A stretch of 64,000 bases of DNA from Euonymus europaeus (GCA_963580455.1 OY756961.1:12009001-12073000), one strand, 5' to 3'. Counted from the first letter of the stretch, positions 35,104 to 50,297 are shown. Notes: a model not told the origin generated them from the letters alone. Made by a program: numbers and translations.

Positions 35104-38100
35104 CCATAGAGAGAGTTGAGCAACTTCGGACTATCAAAGTTGCTCGGTGCACAAATTTTAATGTTCTTCTATGTCAAATTTTATGTGTATAAGCTTCCAA
35201 GATTATTTCGATGCCAAAACACCAACTTTCTATGACAAATGGACAAAATCGTTAAAAGCTCCTCGATAGAGAGGGTTGAGCATCTTCGGAAAATCAAAGT
35301 TGCTCGGTGTACACTTTTTATTGTTCTTTTATGTTAAGGTTTACGAAAATGAGCTTCCAGGATAGTTTCGATGCAAAAATACCAACTTTCTATGACAAAT
35401 GAGCAAAACCGTTAAAAGCTCCTCCATAGAGAGAGTTGAGCAACTTCGGACTATCAAAGTTGCTCGGTGTACACCTTTTAATGTTCTTCTATGTTAAATT
35501 TTACGAATATGAGTTTCCAGGATTAATTCGATGCCAAAACACCAACTTTCAATGACAAATGGACAAAACCGTTAAAAGCTCCTCCATAGAGAGAGTTGAG
35601 CAACTTCGCACAATCAAAGTTGCTCGGTGTACACCTTTTAATGTTCTTCTATGTCAAATTTTACGAGTATAAGCTTCCTAGATTATTTCGATGAAAAAAG
35701 ACTAACTTTCTATGATAAATGGACAAAGCCGTTAAAAGCACGTCTATAGAGAGAGTTGAGCAACTTCGGACAATCGAAGTTGCTCGGTGTACACTTTTTA
35801 TTGCTTTTTTACGTCAAATTTTACGTATATAGGCTTCCCAGATTATTTCGATGCCAAAACACCAACTTTCAATGACAAATGGACAAAACCGTTAAAAGCT
35901 CCTCCATAGAGAGAGTTGAGCAACTTCGGACTATCAAAGTTGCTCGGTGTACACTTTTTATTGTTCTTCTATGTTAAATTTTACCAAAATGAGCTTCCAG
36001 GATTATTTCGATGCCAAAACACCAACTTTCTATGACAAATGGACAAAACCGTTAAAAGCTCCTCGATAGAAAGTGTTGAGCAACTTCAGACAATCAAAGT
36101 TGCTCGGTGTACACTTTTTATTGTTCTTTTATGTTAAATTTTACGAAAATGAGCTTCCAAGATTATTTCGATGCCAAAACACCAACTTTCTATGACAAAT
36201 GAACAAAACCGTTAAAAGCTCCTCCATAGAGAGAGTTGAGCAACTTTGGACTATCAAAGTTGCTCGGTGTACACTTTTTACTGTTCTTCTAAGTTAAATT
36301 TTACGAAAATGAGCTTCCAAGACTATTTTGATGCCAAAACACCAACTTTCGATGACAAATGGACAAAACTGTTAAAAGCTCCTCCATAGAGAGAGTTGAG
36401 CAACTTCGGACTATCAAAGTTGCTCGGTGTACACTTTTTGATGTTCTTCTATGTCAAATTTTATGAGTATAAGCTTCCAAGATTATTTCAATGGCAAAAG
36501 AACAACTTTCGATGAAAAATGGACAAAACCTTTAAAAGCTCCTCCATAAAGAGAGTTGAGCAACTTCGGAACATCAAAGTTGCTCGGTGTACACTTTTTA
36601 TTGTTCTTCTATGTCAAATTTTACGTGTATAGGCTTCCAAGATTATTTCGATGCCAAAACACCAACTTTCAATGACAAATGGACAAAACCGTTAAAAGCT
36701 CCACCATAGAGAGAGTTGAGCAACTTCGGACAATCAAAGTTGCTCAGTGTACAATTTTTAAAGTTCTTCTATGTCAAATTTTACGAGTATAAGCTTCCAG
36801 GATTATTTCGATGTTAAAACACCAACTTTCTATGACAAATGGAAAAAACCGTTAAAACTCCTCCATAGAGAGAGTTGAGCAACGTCGGACCATCAAAGTA
36901 GCTCGGTGTACACCTTTTAATGTTCTTCTATGTCAAATTTAACGAGTACAAGCTTCCTAGATTATTTCGATGAAAAAACACTAACTTTCTATGATAAATG
37001 GACAAAGCCGTTAAAAGAACGTCTATAGAGAGAGTTGAGCAACTTCGGATAATCGAAGTTGCTCGGTGTACACTCTTTATTGTTTTTTTATGTCAAATTT
37101 TACGTGTATAGGCTTCCAAGATTATTTCGATGCCAAAACACCAACTTTTAACGAAAAATGGACAAAAGCTCCTCCATAGAGAGAGTTGAGCAACTTCGGA
37201 CAATCAAAGTTGCTCGGTGTAAACTTTTTATTGTTTTTCTACTTCAAATTTTATGAGTGTAAGCTTCTTAGATTATTTCGATGCAAAAACACCAACTTTC
37301 TATGACAAATGGAAAAAGCCATTAAAAGCACGTCTATAGAGAGAGTTGAGCAACTTCCCTCAATCGAAGTTGCTCGGTGTACACTTTTTATTGCTTTTTT
37401 ATGTCAAATTTTACGTGTATAGGCTTCCAAGATTATTTCGATGCCAAAACACCAACTTTCAATGACAAATGGACAAAACCGTTAAAAGCTCCTCCATAGA
37501 GAGAGTTGAGCAACTTCGGACTATCAAAGTCGCTCGGTGTACACTTTTTATTATTCTTCTATGTTAAATTATAAGAAAATGAGCTTCCAGGATTATTTCG
37601 ATGCCAAAACACCAACTTTCAATGACAAATGGACAAAACCGTTTAAAGTTCCTCCATAGAGAGAGTTGAGCAACTTCGGACTATCAAAGATGCTCGGTGT
37701 ACACCTTTTAATAATCTTCTATGTCAAATTTTACGAGTATAAGCTTCCTAGATTATTTCGATGAAAAAAGACTAACTTTCTATGATAAATGGACAAAGTC
37801 GTTAAAAGCACTTCTATAGAGAGAGTTGAGCAACTTCGGACAATCGAAGTTGCTCGGTGTACACTTTTTATTGCTTTTTTATGTCAAATTTTACGTGTAT
37901 AGGCTTGCAAGATTATTTCGATGCCAAAACACCAACTTTCAATGACAAATGGACAAAACCGTTAAAAGCTCCTCCATAGAGAGAGTTGAGCAAGTTCGGA
38001 CTATCAAAGTTGCTCGGTGTACAATTTTTATTGTTCTTCTATGTTAAATTTTACGAAAATGAGCTTCCAGGATTATTTCGATGCCAAAACACCAACTTTC

Positions 38101-38160
38101 AATGACAAATGGAAAAACCGTTAAAAGCTCCTCCATAGAGAGAGTTGAGCAACTTCGGAC

Positions 38161-40560
38161 TATCAAAGTTGCTCGATGTACACCTTTTAATAATCTTCTA
38201 TGTCAAATTTTACGAGTATAAGCTTCCTAGATTATTTCGATGAAAAAAGACTAACTTTCTATGATAAATGGACAAAGCCGTTAAAAGCACTTCTATAGAG
38301 AGAGTTGAGCAACTTCGGACAATCGAAGTTGCTCGGTGTACACTTTTTATTGCTTTTTTATGTCAAATTTTACGTGTATAGGTTTCCAAGATTATTTCGA
38401 TGCCAAAACACCAACTTTCAATGACAAATGGACAAAACCGTTAAAAGCTCCTCCATAGAGAGAGTTGAGCAACTTCGGACTATCAAAGTTGCTCGGTGTA
38501 CACCTTTTAATAATCTTCTATGTCATATTTTACGAGTATAAGCTTCCTAGATTATTTCGATGAAAAAAGACTAACTTTCTATGATAAATGGACAAAGCCG
38601 TTAAAAGCACTTCTATAGAGAGAGTTGAGCAACTTCGGACAATCGAAGTTGCTCGGTGTACACTTTTTATTGCTTTTTTATGTCAAATTTTACGTGTATA
38701 GGCTTCCAAGATTTTTTCGATGCCAAAACACCAACTTTCAATGACAAATGGACAAAACCGTTAAAAGCTCCTCCATAGAGAGAGTTGAGCAACTTCGGAC
38801 TATCAAAGTTGCTCGGTGTACACCTTTTAATAATCTTCTATGTCATATTTTACGAGTATAAGCTTCCTAGATTATTTCGATGAAAAAAGACTAACTTTCT
38901 ATGATAAATGGACAAAGCCGTTAAAAGCACTTCTATAGAGAGAGTTGAGCAACTTCGGACAATCGAAGTTGCTCGGTGTACACTTTTTATTGCTTTTTTA
39001 TGTCAAATTTTACGTGTATAGGCTTCCAAGATTATTTCGATGCCAAAACACCAACTTTCAATGACAAATGGACAAAACCGTTAAAAGCTCCTCCATAGAG
39101 AGAGTTGAGCAACTTCGGACTATCAAAGTTGCTCGGTGTACACCTTTTAATAATCTTCTATGTCATATTTTACGAGTATAAGCTTCCTAGATTATTTCGA
39201 TGAAAAAAGACTAACTTTCTATGATAAATGGACAAAGCCGTTAAAAGCACTTCTATAGAGAGAGTTGAGCAACTTCGGACAATCGAAGTTGCTCGGTGTA
39301 CACTTTTTATTGCTTTTTTATGTCAAATTTTACGTGTATAGGTTTCCAAGATTATTTCGATGCCAAAACACCAACTTTCAATGACAAATGGACAAAACCG
39401 TTAAAAGCTCCTCCATAGAGAGAGTTGAGCAACTTCGGACTATCAAAGTTGCTCGGTGTACACCTTTTAATAATCTTCTATGTCATATTTTACGAGTATA
39501 AGCTTCCTAGATTATTTCGATGAAAAAAGACTAACTTTCTATGATAAATGGACAAAGCCGTTAAAAGCACTTCTATAGAGAGAGTTGAGCAACTTCGGAC
39601 AATCGAAGTTGCTCGGTGTACACTTTTTATTGCTTTTTTATGTCAAATTTTACGTGTATAGGCTTCCAAGATTTTTTCGATGCCAAAACACCAACTTTCA
39701 ATGACAAATGGACAAAACCGTTAAAAGCTCCTCCATAGAGAGAGTTGAGCAACTTCGGACTATCAAAGTTGCTCGGTGTACACCTTTTAATAATCTTCTA
39801 TGTCATATTTTACGAGTATAAGCTTCCTAGATTATTTCGATGAAAAAAGACTAACTTTCTATGATAAATGGACAAAGCCGTTAAAAGCACTTCTATAGAG
39901 AGAGTTGAGCAACTTCGGACAATCGAAGTTGCTCGGTGTACACTTTTTATTGCTTTTTTATGTCAAATTTTACGTGTATAGGCTTCCAAGATTATTTCGA
40001 TGCCAAAACACCAACTTTCAATGACAAATGGACAAAACCGTTAAAAGCTCCTCCATAGAGAGAGTTGAGCAACTTCGGACTATCAAAGTTGCTCGGTGTA
40101 CACCTTTTAATAATCTTCTATGTCATATTTTACGAGTATAAGCTTCCTAGATTATTTCGATGAAAAAAGACTAACTTTCTATGATAAATGGACAAAGCCG
40201 TTAAAAGCACTTCTATAGAGAGAGTTGAGCAACTTCGGACAATCGAAGTTGCTCGGTGTACACTTTTTATTGCTTTTTTATGTCAAATTTTACGTGTATA
40301 GGCTTCCAAGATTATTTCGATGCCAAAACACCAACTTTCAATGACAAATGGACAAAACCGTTAAAAGCTCCTCCATAGAGAGAGTTGAGCAACTTCGGAC
40401 TATCAAAGTTGCTCGGTGTACACCTTTTAATAATCTTCTATGTCATATTTTACGAGTATAAGCTTCCTAGATTATTTCGATGAAAAAAGACTAACTTTCT
40501 ATGATAAATGGACAAAGCCGTTAAAAGCACTTCTATAGAGAGAGTTGAGCAACTTCGGAC
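38161..40560. repeat. 320-bp dimer array with a nested perfect 960-bp duplication
   Basis: Landmark TATCAAAGTTGCTCG recurs at 38161, 38481, 38801, 39121, 39441, 39761, 40081 and 40401, exactly 320 bp apart. Seven dimers share the private variant GTCATATTTT. Two other variants (GGTTTCCAAG and ATTTTTTCGA) cycle every third dimer at 38381/39341 and 38708/39668, giving a 960-bp (6-monomer) superunit. Comparing lines by eye, 38207-39342 equals 39167-40302 with no difference. Confidence 0.95.
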
Positions 40561-43500
40561 AATCGAAGTTGCTCGGTGTACAATTTTTATTGTTCTTTTA
40601 TGTTAAATTTTACAAAAACGAGCTTCCAGGATTATTTCGATGCCAAAACACCAACTTTCTATGACAAATGGACAAAATCGTTAAAAGCTCCTCCATAGAG
40701 AGAGTTGAGCAACTTCGGACTATCAAAGTTGCTCGGTGCACACTTTTTAATGTTCTTCTATGTCAAATTTTATGTGTATAAGCTTCCAAGATTATTTCGA
40801 TGCCAAAACACCAACTTTCTACGACAAATGGACAAAATCGTTAAAAGCTCCTCCATAGAGAGGGTTGAGCATCTTCGGAAAATCAAAGTTGCTCGGTGTA
40901 CACTTTTTATTGTTCTTCTACGTTAGGGTTTACGAAAATGAGCTTCCAGGAGAGTTTCGATGCCAAAATACCAACTTTCTATGACAAATGAGCAAAACCG
41001 TTAAAAGCTCCTCCATAGAGAGAGTTGAGCAACTTCGGACTATCAAAGTTGCTCGGTGTACACCTTTTAATGTTCTTCTATGTTAAATTTTACGAATATG
41101 AGCTTCCAGGATTAATTCGATGCCAAAACACCAACTTTCAATGACAAATGGACAAAACCGTTAAAAGCTCCTCCATAGAGAGAGTTGAGCAACTTCGTAC
41201 AATCAAAGTTGCTCGGTGTACACCTTTTAATGTTCTTCTATGTCAAATTTTACGAGTATAAGCTTCCTAGATTATTTCGATGAAAAAGGACTAACTTTCT
41301 ATGATAAATGGACAAAGCCGTTAAAAGCACGTCTATAGAGAGAGTTGAGCAACTTCGGACAATCGAAGTTGCTCGGTGTACACTTTTTATTGCTTTTTTA
41401 TGTCAAATTTTACGTGTATAGGCTTCCAAGATTATTTCGATGCCAAAACACCAACTTTCAATGACAAATGGACAAAACCATTAAAAGCTCCTCCATAGAG
41501 AGAGTTGAGCAACTTCGGACTATCAAAGTTGCTCGGTGTACACTTTTTATTGTTCTTCTATGTTAAATTTTATGAAAATGAGCTTCCAAGATTATTTCGA
41601 TGCCAAAACACCAACTTTCTATGACAAATGAACAAAACCGTTAAAAGCTCCTCCATAGAGAGAGTTGAGCAACTTCGGACTATCAAAGTTTTCGGTGTAC
41701 ACTTTTTACTGTTCTTCTAAGTTAAATTTTACGAAAATGAGCTTCCAAGACTATTTTGATGCCAAAACACCAACTTTCGATGACAAATGGACAAAACTGT
41801 TAAAAGCTCCTCCATAGAGAGAGTTGAGCAACTTCGGACTATCAAAGTTGCTCGGTGTACACTTTTTGATGTTCTTCTATGTCAAATTTTATGAGTATAA
41901 GCTTCCAAGATTATTTCGATGGCAAAAGAACAACTTTCGATGACAAATGGACAAAACCTTTAAAAGCTCCTCCATAAAGAGAGTTGAGCAACTTCGGAAC
42001 ATCAAAGTTGCTTTGTGTACACTTTTTATTGTTCTTCTATGTCAAATTTTATGAGTATAAGCTTCCTCGATTATTTCGATGCCAAAATCCCAGGTTTCTA
42101 TGACAAATGGAGAAAACTGTTAAAAGCTCCTTCATAGAGAGATTTGACCAATTTCGGACCATCAAAGATGCTCGGTGTACACGTTTTATTGTTCTTCTAT
42201 GTCAAATTTTATGAATATAAGCTTCCAAGCTTATTTCGATGCCAAAACAGCAACTTTCTATGACAAATGGACAAAACCGTTAAAAGCTCCTCCATAGAGA
42301 GAGTTTAGCAACGTCGGACCATCACAGTTGCTCGGTGTACACCTTTTAATGTTCTTCTATGTCAAATTTTATGATTATAAGCTTCCTAAATTATTTCGAT
42401 GAAAAAAGACTAACTTTCTATCATAAATGGACAAAGCCGTTAAAAGCACGTCTATAGAGAGAGTTGAGCAACTTCGGACAATCGAAGTTGCTCCGTGTAC
42501 ACTCTTTATTGTTTTTTTATGTCAAATTTTACGTGTATAGGCTTCCAAGATTATTTCGATGCCAAAACACCAACTTTTAACGAAAAATGGACAAAACCGT
42601 TGAAAGCTCCTCCATAGAGAGAGTTGAGCAACTTCGGACAATCAAAGTTGCTCGGTGTAAACTTTTTATTGTTTTTCTACTTCAAATTTTATGAGTGTAA
42701 GCTTCTTAGATTATTTCGATGCCAAAACACCAACTTTCTATGACAAATGGAAAAAACCGTTAAAAGCTCCTCCATAGAGAGAGTTGAGCAACGTCGGACC
42801 ATCAAAGTTGCTCGGTGTACACCTTTTAATGTTCTTCTATGTCAAATTTAACGAGTACAGGATTCCTAGATTATTTCGATGAAAAAAGACCAACTTTCTA
42901 TGATAAATGGACAAAGTCGTTAAAAGCACTTCTATAGAGAGAGTTGAGCAACTTCGGACAATCGAAGTTACTCGGTGTACACTTTTTATTGCTTTTTTAT
43001 GTCAAATTTTACGTGTATAGGCTTCCAAGATTATTTCGATGCCAAAACACCAACTTTCAATGACAAATGGACAAAACCGTTAAAAGCTCCTCCATACAGA
43101 GAGTTGAGCAACTTCGGACTATCAAAGTTGCACGGTGTACAATTTTTATTATTCTTCTATGTTAAATTTTAAGAAAATGAGCTTCCAGGATGATTTCGAT
43201 GCAAAAACACCAACTTTTTGTACACAAATGGAAAAAACCGTTTAAAGCTCCTCCATAGAGAGAGTTGAGCAACTTCGGACTATCAAAGTTGCTCGGTGTA
43301 CACCTTTTAATAATCTTTTATGTCAAATTTTACGAGTATAAGCTTCCTAGATTATTTCGATGAAAAAAGACTAACTTTCTATGATAAATGGACAAAGCCG
43401 TTAAAAGCACTTCTATAGAGAGAGTTGAGCAACTTCGGACAATCGAAGTTGCTCGGTGTACACTTTTTATTGCTTTTTTATGTCAAATTTTACGTGTATA

Positions 43501-46397
43501 GGCTTCCAAGATTATTTCGATGCCAAAACACCAACTTTCAATGACAAAGGGACAAAACCGTTAAAAGCTCCTCAATAGAGAGAGTTGAGCAACTTCGGAC
43601 TATCAAAGTTGCTCGGTGTACACTTTTTATTATTCTTCTATGTTAAATTTTACGAAAATGAGCTTCCAGGATGATTTCGATGCCAAAATACCAACTTTCA
43701 ATGACAAATGGACAAAACCGTTAAAAGCTCCTCCATAGAGAGAGTTGAGCAACTTCGGACTATCAAAGTTGCTCGGTGTACACCTTTTAATAATCTTCTA
43801 TGTCAAATTTTACGAGTATAAGCTTCCTAGATTATTTCGATGAAAAAAGACTAACTTTCTATGATAAATGGACAAAGCCGTTAAAAGCACTTCTATAGAG
43901 AGAGTTGAGCAACTTCGGACAATCGAAGTTGCTCGGTGTACACTTTTTATTGCTTTTTTATGTCAAATTTTACGTGTATAGGCTTCCAAGATTATTTCGA
44001 TGCCAAAACACCAACTTTCAATGACAAATGGACAAAACCGTTAAAAGCTCCTCCATAGAGAGAGTTGAGCAACTTCGGACTATCAAACTTGCTCGGTGTA
44101 CACCTTTTAATAATCTTCTATGTCAAATTTTACGAGTATAAGCTTCCTAGATTATTTCGATGAAAAAAGACTAACTTTCTATGATAAATGGACAAAGCCG
44201 TTAAAAGGACTTATATAGAGAGAGTTGAGCAACTTCGGACAATCGAAGTTGCTCGGTGTACAATTTTTATTGTTCTTTTATGTGAAATTTTACAAAAAGG
44301 AGCTTCCAGGATTATTTCGATGCCAAAACACCAACTTTCTATGAAAAATGGACAAAATCGTTAAAAGCTCCTCCATAGAGAGAGTTGAGCAACTTCGGAC
44401 TATCAAAGTTGCTCGGTGCACACTTTTTAATGTTCTTCTATGTCAAATTTTATGTGTATAAGCTTCCAAGATTATTTCGATGCCAAAACACCAACTTTCT
44501 ATGACAAATGGACAAAATCGTTAAAAGCTCCTCCATAGAGAGGGTTGAGCATCTTCGGAAAATCAAAGTTGCTCGGTGTACACTTTTTATTGTTCTTCTA
44601 TGTTAAGGTTTACGAAAATGAGCTTCCAGGACAGTTTCGATGCCAAAATACCAACTTTCCATGACAAATGAGCAAAACCGTTAAAAGCTCCTCCATAGAG
44701 AGAGTTGAGCAACTTCGGACTATCAAAGTTGCTCGGTGTAAACCTTTTAATGTTCTTCTATGTTAAATTTTACGAATATGAGCTTCCAGGATTAATTCGA
44801 TTCGAAAACACCAACTTTCAATGACAAATGGACAAAACCGTTAAAAGCTCCTCCATAGAGAGAGTTGAGCAACTTCGTACAATCAAAGTTGCTCGGTGTA
44901 CACCTTTTAATGTTCTTCTATGTCAAATTTTACGAGTATAAGCTTCCTAGATTATTTCGATGAAAAAACACTAACTTTCTATGATAAATGGACAAAGCCG
45001 TTAAAAGCACGTCAATAGAGAGAGTTGAGCAACTTCGGACAATCGAAGTTGCTCGGTGTACACTTTTTATTGCTTTTTTATGTCAAATTTTACGTGTATA
45101 GGCTTCCAAGATTATTTCGATGCCAAAACACCAACTTTCAATGACAAATGGACAAAACCGTTAAAAGCTCCTCCATAGAGAGAGTTGAGCAACTTCGGAC
45201 TATCAAAGTTGCTCGGTGTACACTTTTTATTGTTCTTCTATGTTAAATTTTACGAAAATGAGCTTCCAAGATTATTTCGATGCCAAAACACCAACTTTCT
45301 ATGACAAATGAACAAAACCGTTAAAAGCTCCTCCATAGAGAGAGTTGAGCAACTTCGGACTATCAAAGTTGTCGGTGTACACTTTTTACTGTTCTTCTAA
45401 GTTAAATTTTACGAAAATGAGCTTCCAAGACTATTTTGATGCCAAAACACCAACTTTCGATGACAAATGGACAAAACTGTTAAAAGCTCCTCCATAGAGA
45501 GAGTTGAGCAACTTCGGACGATCAAAGTTGCTCGGTGTACACTTTTTGATGTTCTTCTATGTCAAATTTTATGAGTATAAGCTTCCAAGATTATTTCGAT
45601 GGCAAAAGAACAACTTTCGATGACAAATGGACAAAACCTTTAAAAGCTCCTCCATAAAGAGAGTTGAGCAACTTCGGAACATCAAAGTTGCTTTGTGTAC
45701 ACTTTTTATTGTTCTTCTATGTCAAATTTTATGAGTATAAGCTTCCTCGATTATTTCGATGCCAAAATCCCAGGTTTCTATGACAAATGGAGAAAACTGT
45801 TAAAAGCTCCTTCATAGAGAGATTTGACCAATTTCGGACCATCAAAGATGCTCGGTGTACACGTTTTATTGTTCTTCTATATCAAATTTTATGAATATAA
45901 GCTTCCAAGCTTATTTCGATGCCAAAACAGCAACTTTCTATGACAAATGGACAAAACCGTTAAAAGCTCCTCCATAGAGAGAGTTTAGCAACGTCGGACC
46001 ATCACAGTTGCTCGGTGTACACCTTTTAATGTTCTTCTATGTCAAATTTTACGATTATAAGCTTCCTAAATTATTTCGATGAAAAAAGACTAACTTTCTA
46101 TCATAAATGGACAAAGCCGTTAAAAGCACGTCTATAGAGAGAGTTGAGCAACTTCGGACAATCGAAGTTGCTCAGTGTACACTCTTTATTGTTTTTTATG
46201 TCAAATTTTACGTGTATAGGCTTCCAAGATTATTTCGATGCCAAAACACCAACTTTTAACGAAAAATGGACAAAACCGTTGAAAGCTCCTCCATAGAGAG
46301 AGTTGAGCAACTTCGGACAATCAAAGTTCCTCGGTGTAAACTTTTTATTGTTTTTCTACTTCAAATTTTATGAGTGTAAGCTTCTTAGATTATTTCG
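40561..46397. repeat. Block 40561-42720 repeated at about 44241-46397 (offset 3680 bp)
   Basis: The two blocks share the order of about 13 monomers: the TTTACAAAAA monomer, the GGTTTACGAAAATG monomer, TCGATGACAAATGG, the marker TCCCAGGTTTC (42088 and 45768), the CCTAAATTATTTCG monomer and the TTTTTCTACTTCAAATTTTATG monomer. The offset is 3680 bp (23 x 160), decreasing by a few bases through small deletions. A related copy lies at 55918-57728. Differences are more frequent than in the 2557, 3359 and 3198 bp pairs. Confidence 0.82.
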
Positions 46398-49300
46398 ATG
46401 CAAAAACACCAACTTTCTATGACAAATGGACAAAACCGTTAAAAGCTCCTCCATAGAGAGAGTTGAGCAACTTCGTACAATCAAAGTTGCTCGGTGTACA
46501 CCTTTTAATGTTCTTCTATGTCAAATTTTACGAGTATAAGCTTCCTAGATTATTTCGATGAAAAAAGACTAACTTTCTATGATAAATGGACAAAGCCGTT
46601 AAAAGCACGTCTATAGAGAGAGTTGAGCAACTTCCGACAATCGAAGTTGCTCGGTGTACACTTTTTATTGCTTTTTTATGTAAAATTTTACGTGTATAGG
46701 CTTCCAAGATTATTTCGATGCCAAAACACCAACTTTCAATGACAAATGAACAAAACCGTTAAAAGCTCCAACATAGAGAGAGTTGAGCAACTTCGGACAA
46801 TCAAAGTTGCTCAGTGTACAATTTTTATTGTTCTTCTATGTCAAATTTTACGAGTATAAGCTTCCAGGATTATTTCGATGTTAAAACACCAACTTTCTAT
46901 GACAAATGGAAAAAACCGTTAAAAGCTCCTCCATAGAGAGAGTTGAGCAACGTCGGACCATCAAAGTTGCTCGGTGTACACCTTTTAATGTTCTTCTATG
47001 TCAAATTTAACGAGTACAAGATTCCTAGATTATTTCGATGAAAAAACACTAACTTTCTATGATAAATGGACAAAGCCGTTAAAAGAACGTCTATAGAGAG
47101 AGTTGGGCAACTTCGGATAATCGAAGTTGCTCGGTGTACACTCTTTATTGTTTTTTTATGTCAAATTTTACGTGTATAGGCTTCCAAGATTATTTCGATG
47201 CCAAAACACCAACTTTCAATGACAAAGGGACAAAACCGTTAAAAGCTCCTCGATAGAGAGAGTTGAGCAACTTCGGACTATCAAAGTTGCTCGGTGTACA
47301 CTTTTTATTATTCTTCTATGTTAAATTTTACGAAAATGAGCTTCCAGGATGATTTCGATGCCAAAACACCAACTTTCAATGACAAATGGACAAAACCGTT
47401 AAAAGCTCCTCCATAGAGAGAGTTGAGCAACTTCGGACTATCAAAGTTGCTCGGTGTACACCTTTTAATAATCTTCTATGTCAAATTTTACGAGTATAAG
47501 CTTCCTAGATTATTTCGATGAAAAAAGACTAACTTTCTATGATAAATGGACAAAGCCGTTAAAAGCACTTCTATAGAGAGAGTTGAGCAACTTCGGACAA
47601 TCGAAGTTGCTCGGTGTACACTTTTTATTGCTTTTTTATGTCAAATTTTACGTGTATAGGCTTCCAAGATTATTTCGATGCAAAAACACCAACTTTCAAT
47701 GACAAATGGACAAAACCGTTAAAAGCTCCTCCATAGAGAGAGTTGAGCAACTTCGGACTATCAAAGTTGCTCGGTGTACACTTTTTATTGTTCTTCTATG
47801 TTAAATTTTACGAAAATGAGCTTCCAAGATTATTTCGATGCCAAACACCAACTTTCTATGACAAATGAACAAAACCGTTAAAAGCTCCTCCATAGAGAGA
47901 GTTGAGCAACTTCGGACTATCAAAGTTGTCGGTGTACACTTTTTACTGTTCTTCTAAGTTAAATTTTACGAAAATGAGCTTCCAAGACTATTTTGATGCC
48001 AAAACACCAACTTTCGATGACAAATGGACAAAACTGTTAAAAGCTCCTCCATAGAGAGAGTTGAGCAACTTCGGACTATCAAAGTTGCTCGGTGTACACT
48101 TTTTGATGTTCTTCTATGTCAAATTTTATGAGTATAAGCTTCCAAGATTATTTCGATGGCAAAAGAACAACTTTCGATGACAAATGGACAAAACCTTTAA
48201 AAGCTCCTCCATAAAGAGAGTTGAGCAACTTCGGAACATCAAAGTTGCTTTGTGTACACTTTTTATTGTTCTTCTATGTCAAATTTTATGAGTATAAGCT
48301 TCCTCGATTATTTCGATGCCAAAATCCCAGGTTTCTATGACAAATGGAGAAAACTGTTAAAAGCTCCTTCATAGAGAGATTTGACCAATTTCGGACCATC
48401 AAAGATGCTCGGTGTACACGTTTTATTGTTCTTCTATATCAAATTTTATGAATATAAGCTTCCAAGCTTATTTCGATGCCAAAACAGCAACTTTCTATGA
48501 CAAATGGACAAAACCGTTAAAAGCTCCTCCATAGAGAGAGTTTAGCAACGTCGGACCATCACAGTTGCTCGGTGTACACCTTTTAATGTTCTTCTATGTC
48601 AAATTTTACGATTATAAGCTTCCTAAATTATTTCGATGAAAAAAGACTAACTTTCTATCATAAATGGACAAAGCCGTTAAAAGCACGTCTATAGAGAGAG
48701 TTGAGCAACTTCGGACAATCGAAGTTGCTCAGTGTACACTCTTTATTGTTTTTTATGTCAAATTTTACGTGTATAGGCTTCCAAGATTATTTCGATGCCA
48801 AAACACCAACTTTTAACGAAAAATGGACAAAACCGTTGAAAGCTCCTCCATAGAGAGAGTTGAGCAACTTCGGACAATCAAAGTTCCTCGGTGTAAACTT
48901 TTTATTGTTTTTCTACTTCAAATTTTATGAGTGTAAGCTTCTTAGATTATTTCGATGCAAAAACACCAACTTTCTATGACAAATGGACAAAACCGTTAAA
49001 AGCTCCTCCATAGAGAGAGTTGAGCAACTTCGTACAATCAAAGTTGCTCGGTGTACACCTTTTAATGTTCTTCTATGTCAAATTTTACGAGTATAAGCTT
49101 CCTAGATTATTTCGATGAAAAAAGACTAACTTTCTATGATAAATGGACAAAGCCGTTAAAAGCACGTCTATAGAGAGAGTTGAGCAACTTCCGACAATCG
49201 AAGTTGCTCGGTGTACACTTTTTATTGCTTTTTTATGTCAAATTTTACGTGTATAGGCTTCCAAGATTATTTCGATGCCAAAACACCAACTTTCAATGAC

Positions 49301-50297
49301 AAATGAACAAAACCGTTAAAAGCTCCAACATAGAGAGAGTTGAGCAACTTCGGACAATCAAAGTTGCTCAGTGTACAATTTTTATTGTTCTTCTATGTCA
49401 AATTTTACGAGTATAAGCTTCCAGGATTATTTCGATGTTAAAACACCAACTTTCTATGACAAATGGAAAAAACCGTTAAAAGCTCCTCCATAGAGAGAGT
49501 TGAGCAACGTCGGACCATCAAAGTTGCTCGGTGTACACCTTTTAATGTTCTTCTATGTCAAATTTAACGAGTACAAGATTCCTAGATTATTTCGATGAAA
49601 AAACACTAACTTTCTATGATAAATGGACAAAGCCGTTAAAAGAACGTCTATAGAGAGAGTTGGGCAACTTCGGATAATCGAAGTTGCTCGGTGTACACTC
49701 TTTATTGTTTTTTTATGTCAAATTTTACGTGTATAGGCTTCCAAGATTATTTCGATGCCAAAACACCAACTTTCAATGACAAAGGGACAAAACCGTTAAA
49801 AGCTCCTCGATAGAGAGAGTTGAGCAACTTCGGACTATCAAAGTTGCTCGGTGTACACTTTTTATTATTCTTCTATGTTAAATTTTACGAAAATGAGCTT
49901 CCAGGATGATTTCGATGCCAAAACACCAACTTTCAATGACAAATGGACAAAACCGTTAAAAGCTCCTCCATAGAGAGAGTTGAGCAACTTCGGACTATCA
50001 AAGTTGCTCGGTGTACACCTTTTAATAATCTTCTATGTCAAATTTTACGAGTATAAGCTTCCTAGATTATTTCGATGAAAAAAGACTAACTTTCTATGAT
50101 AAATGGACAAAGCCGTTAAAAGCACTTCTATAGAGAGAGTTGAGCAACTTCGGACAATCGAAGTTGCTCGGTGTACACTTTTTATTGCTTTTTTATGTCA
50201 AATTTTACGTGTATAGGCTTCCAAGATTATTTCGATGCCAAAACACCAACTTTCAATGACAAATGGACAAAACCGTTAAAAGCTCCTCCATAGAGAG
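45130..50297. repeat. 2557-bp (16-monomer) HOR, two near-identical copies
   Basis: The copies are about 45130-47690 and 47690-50297, offset 2557 bp (16 x 160 - 3). Both carry the one-base deletion AAGTTGTCGG (45366 and 47923), the marker TCCCAGG (45768 and 48325), CTTCGTACAATC (46471 and 49028) and TTGGGCAACTTCGGATAATCG. Only scattered substitutions were seen, for example TAAAATTTTA at 46681 against TCAAATTTTA, and GGACGATC against GGACTATC. Confidence 0.9.
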
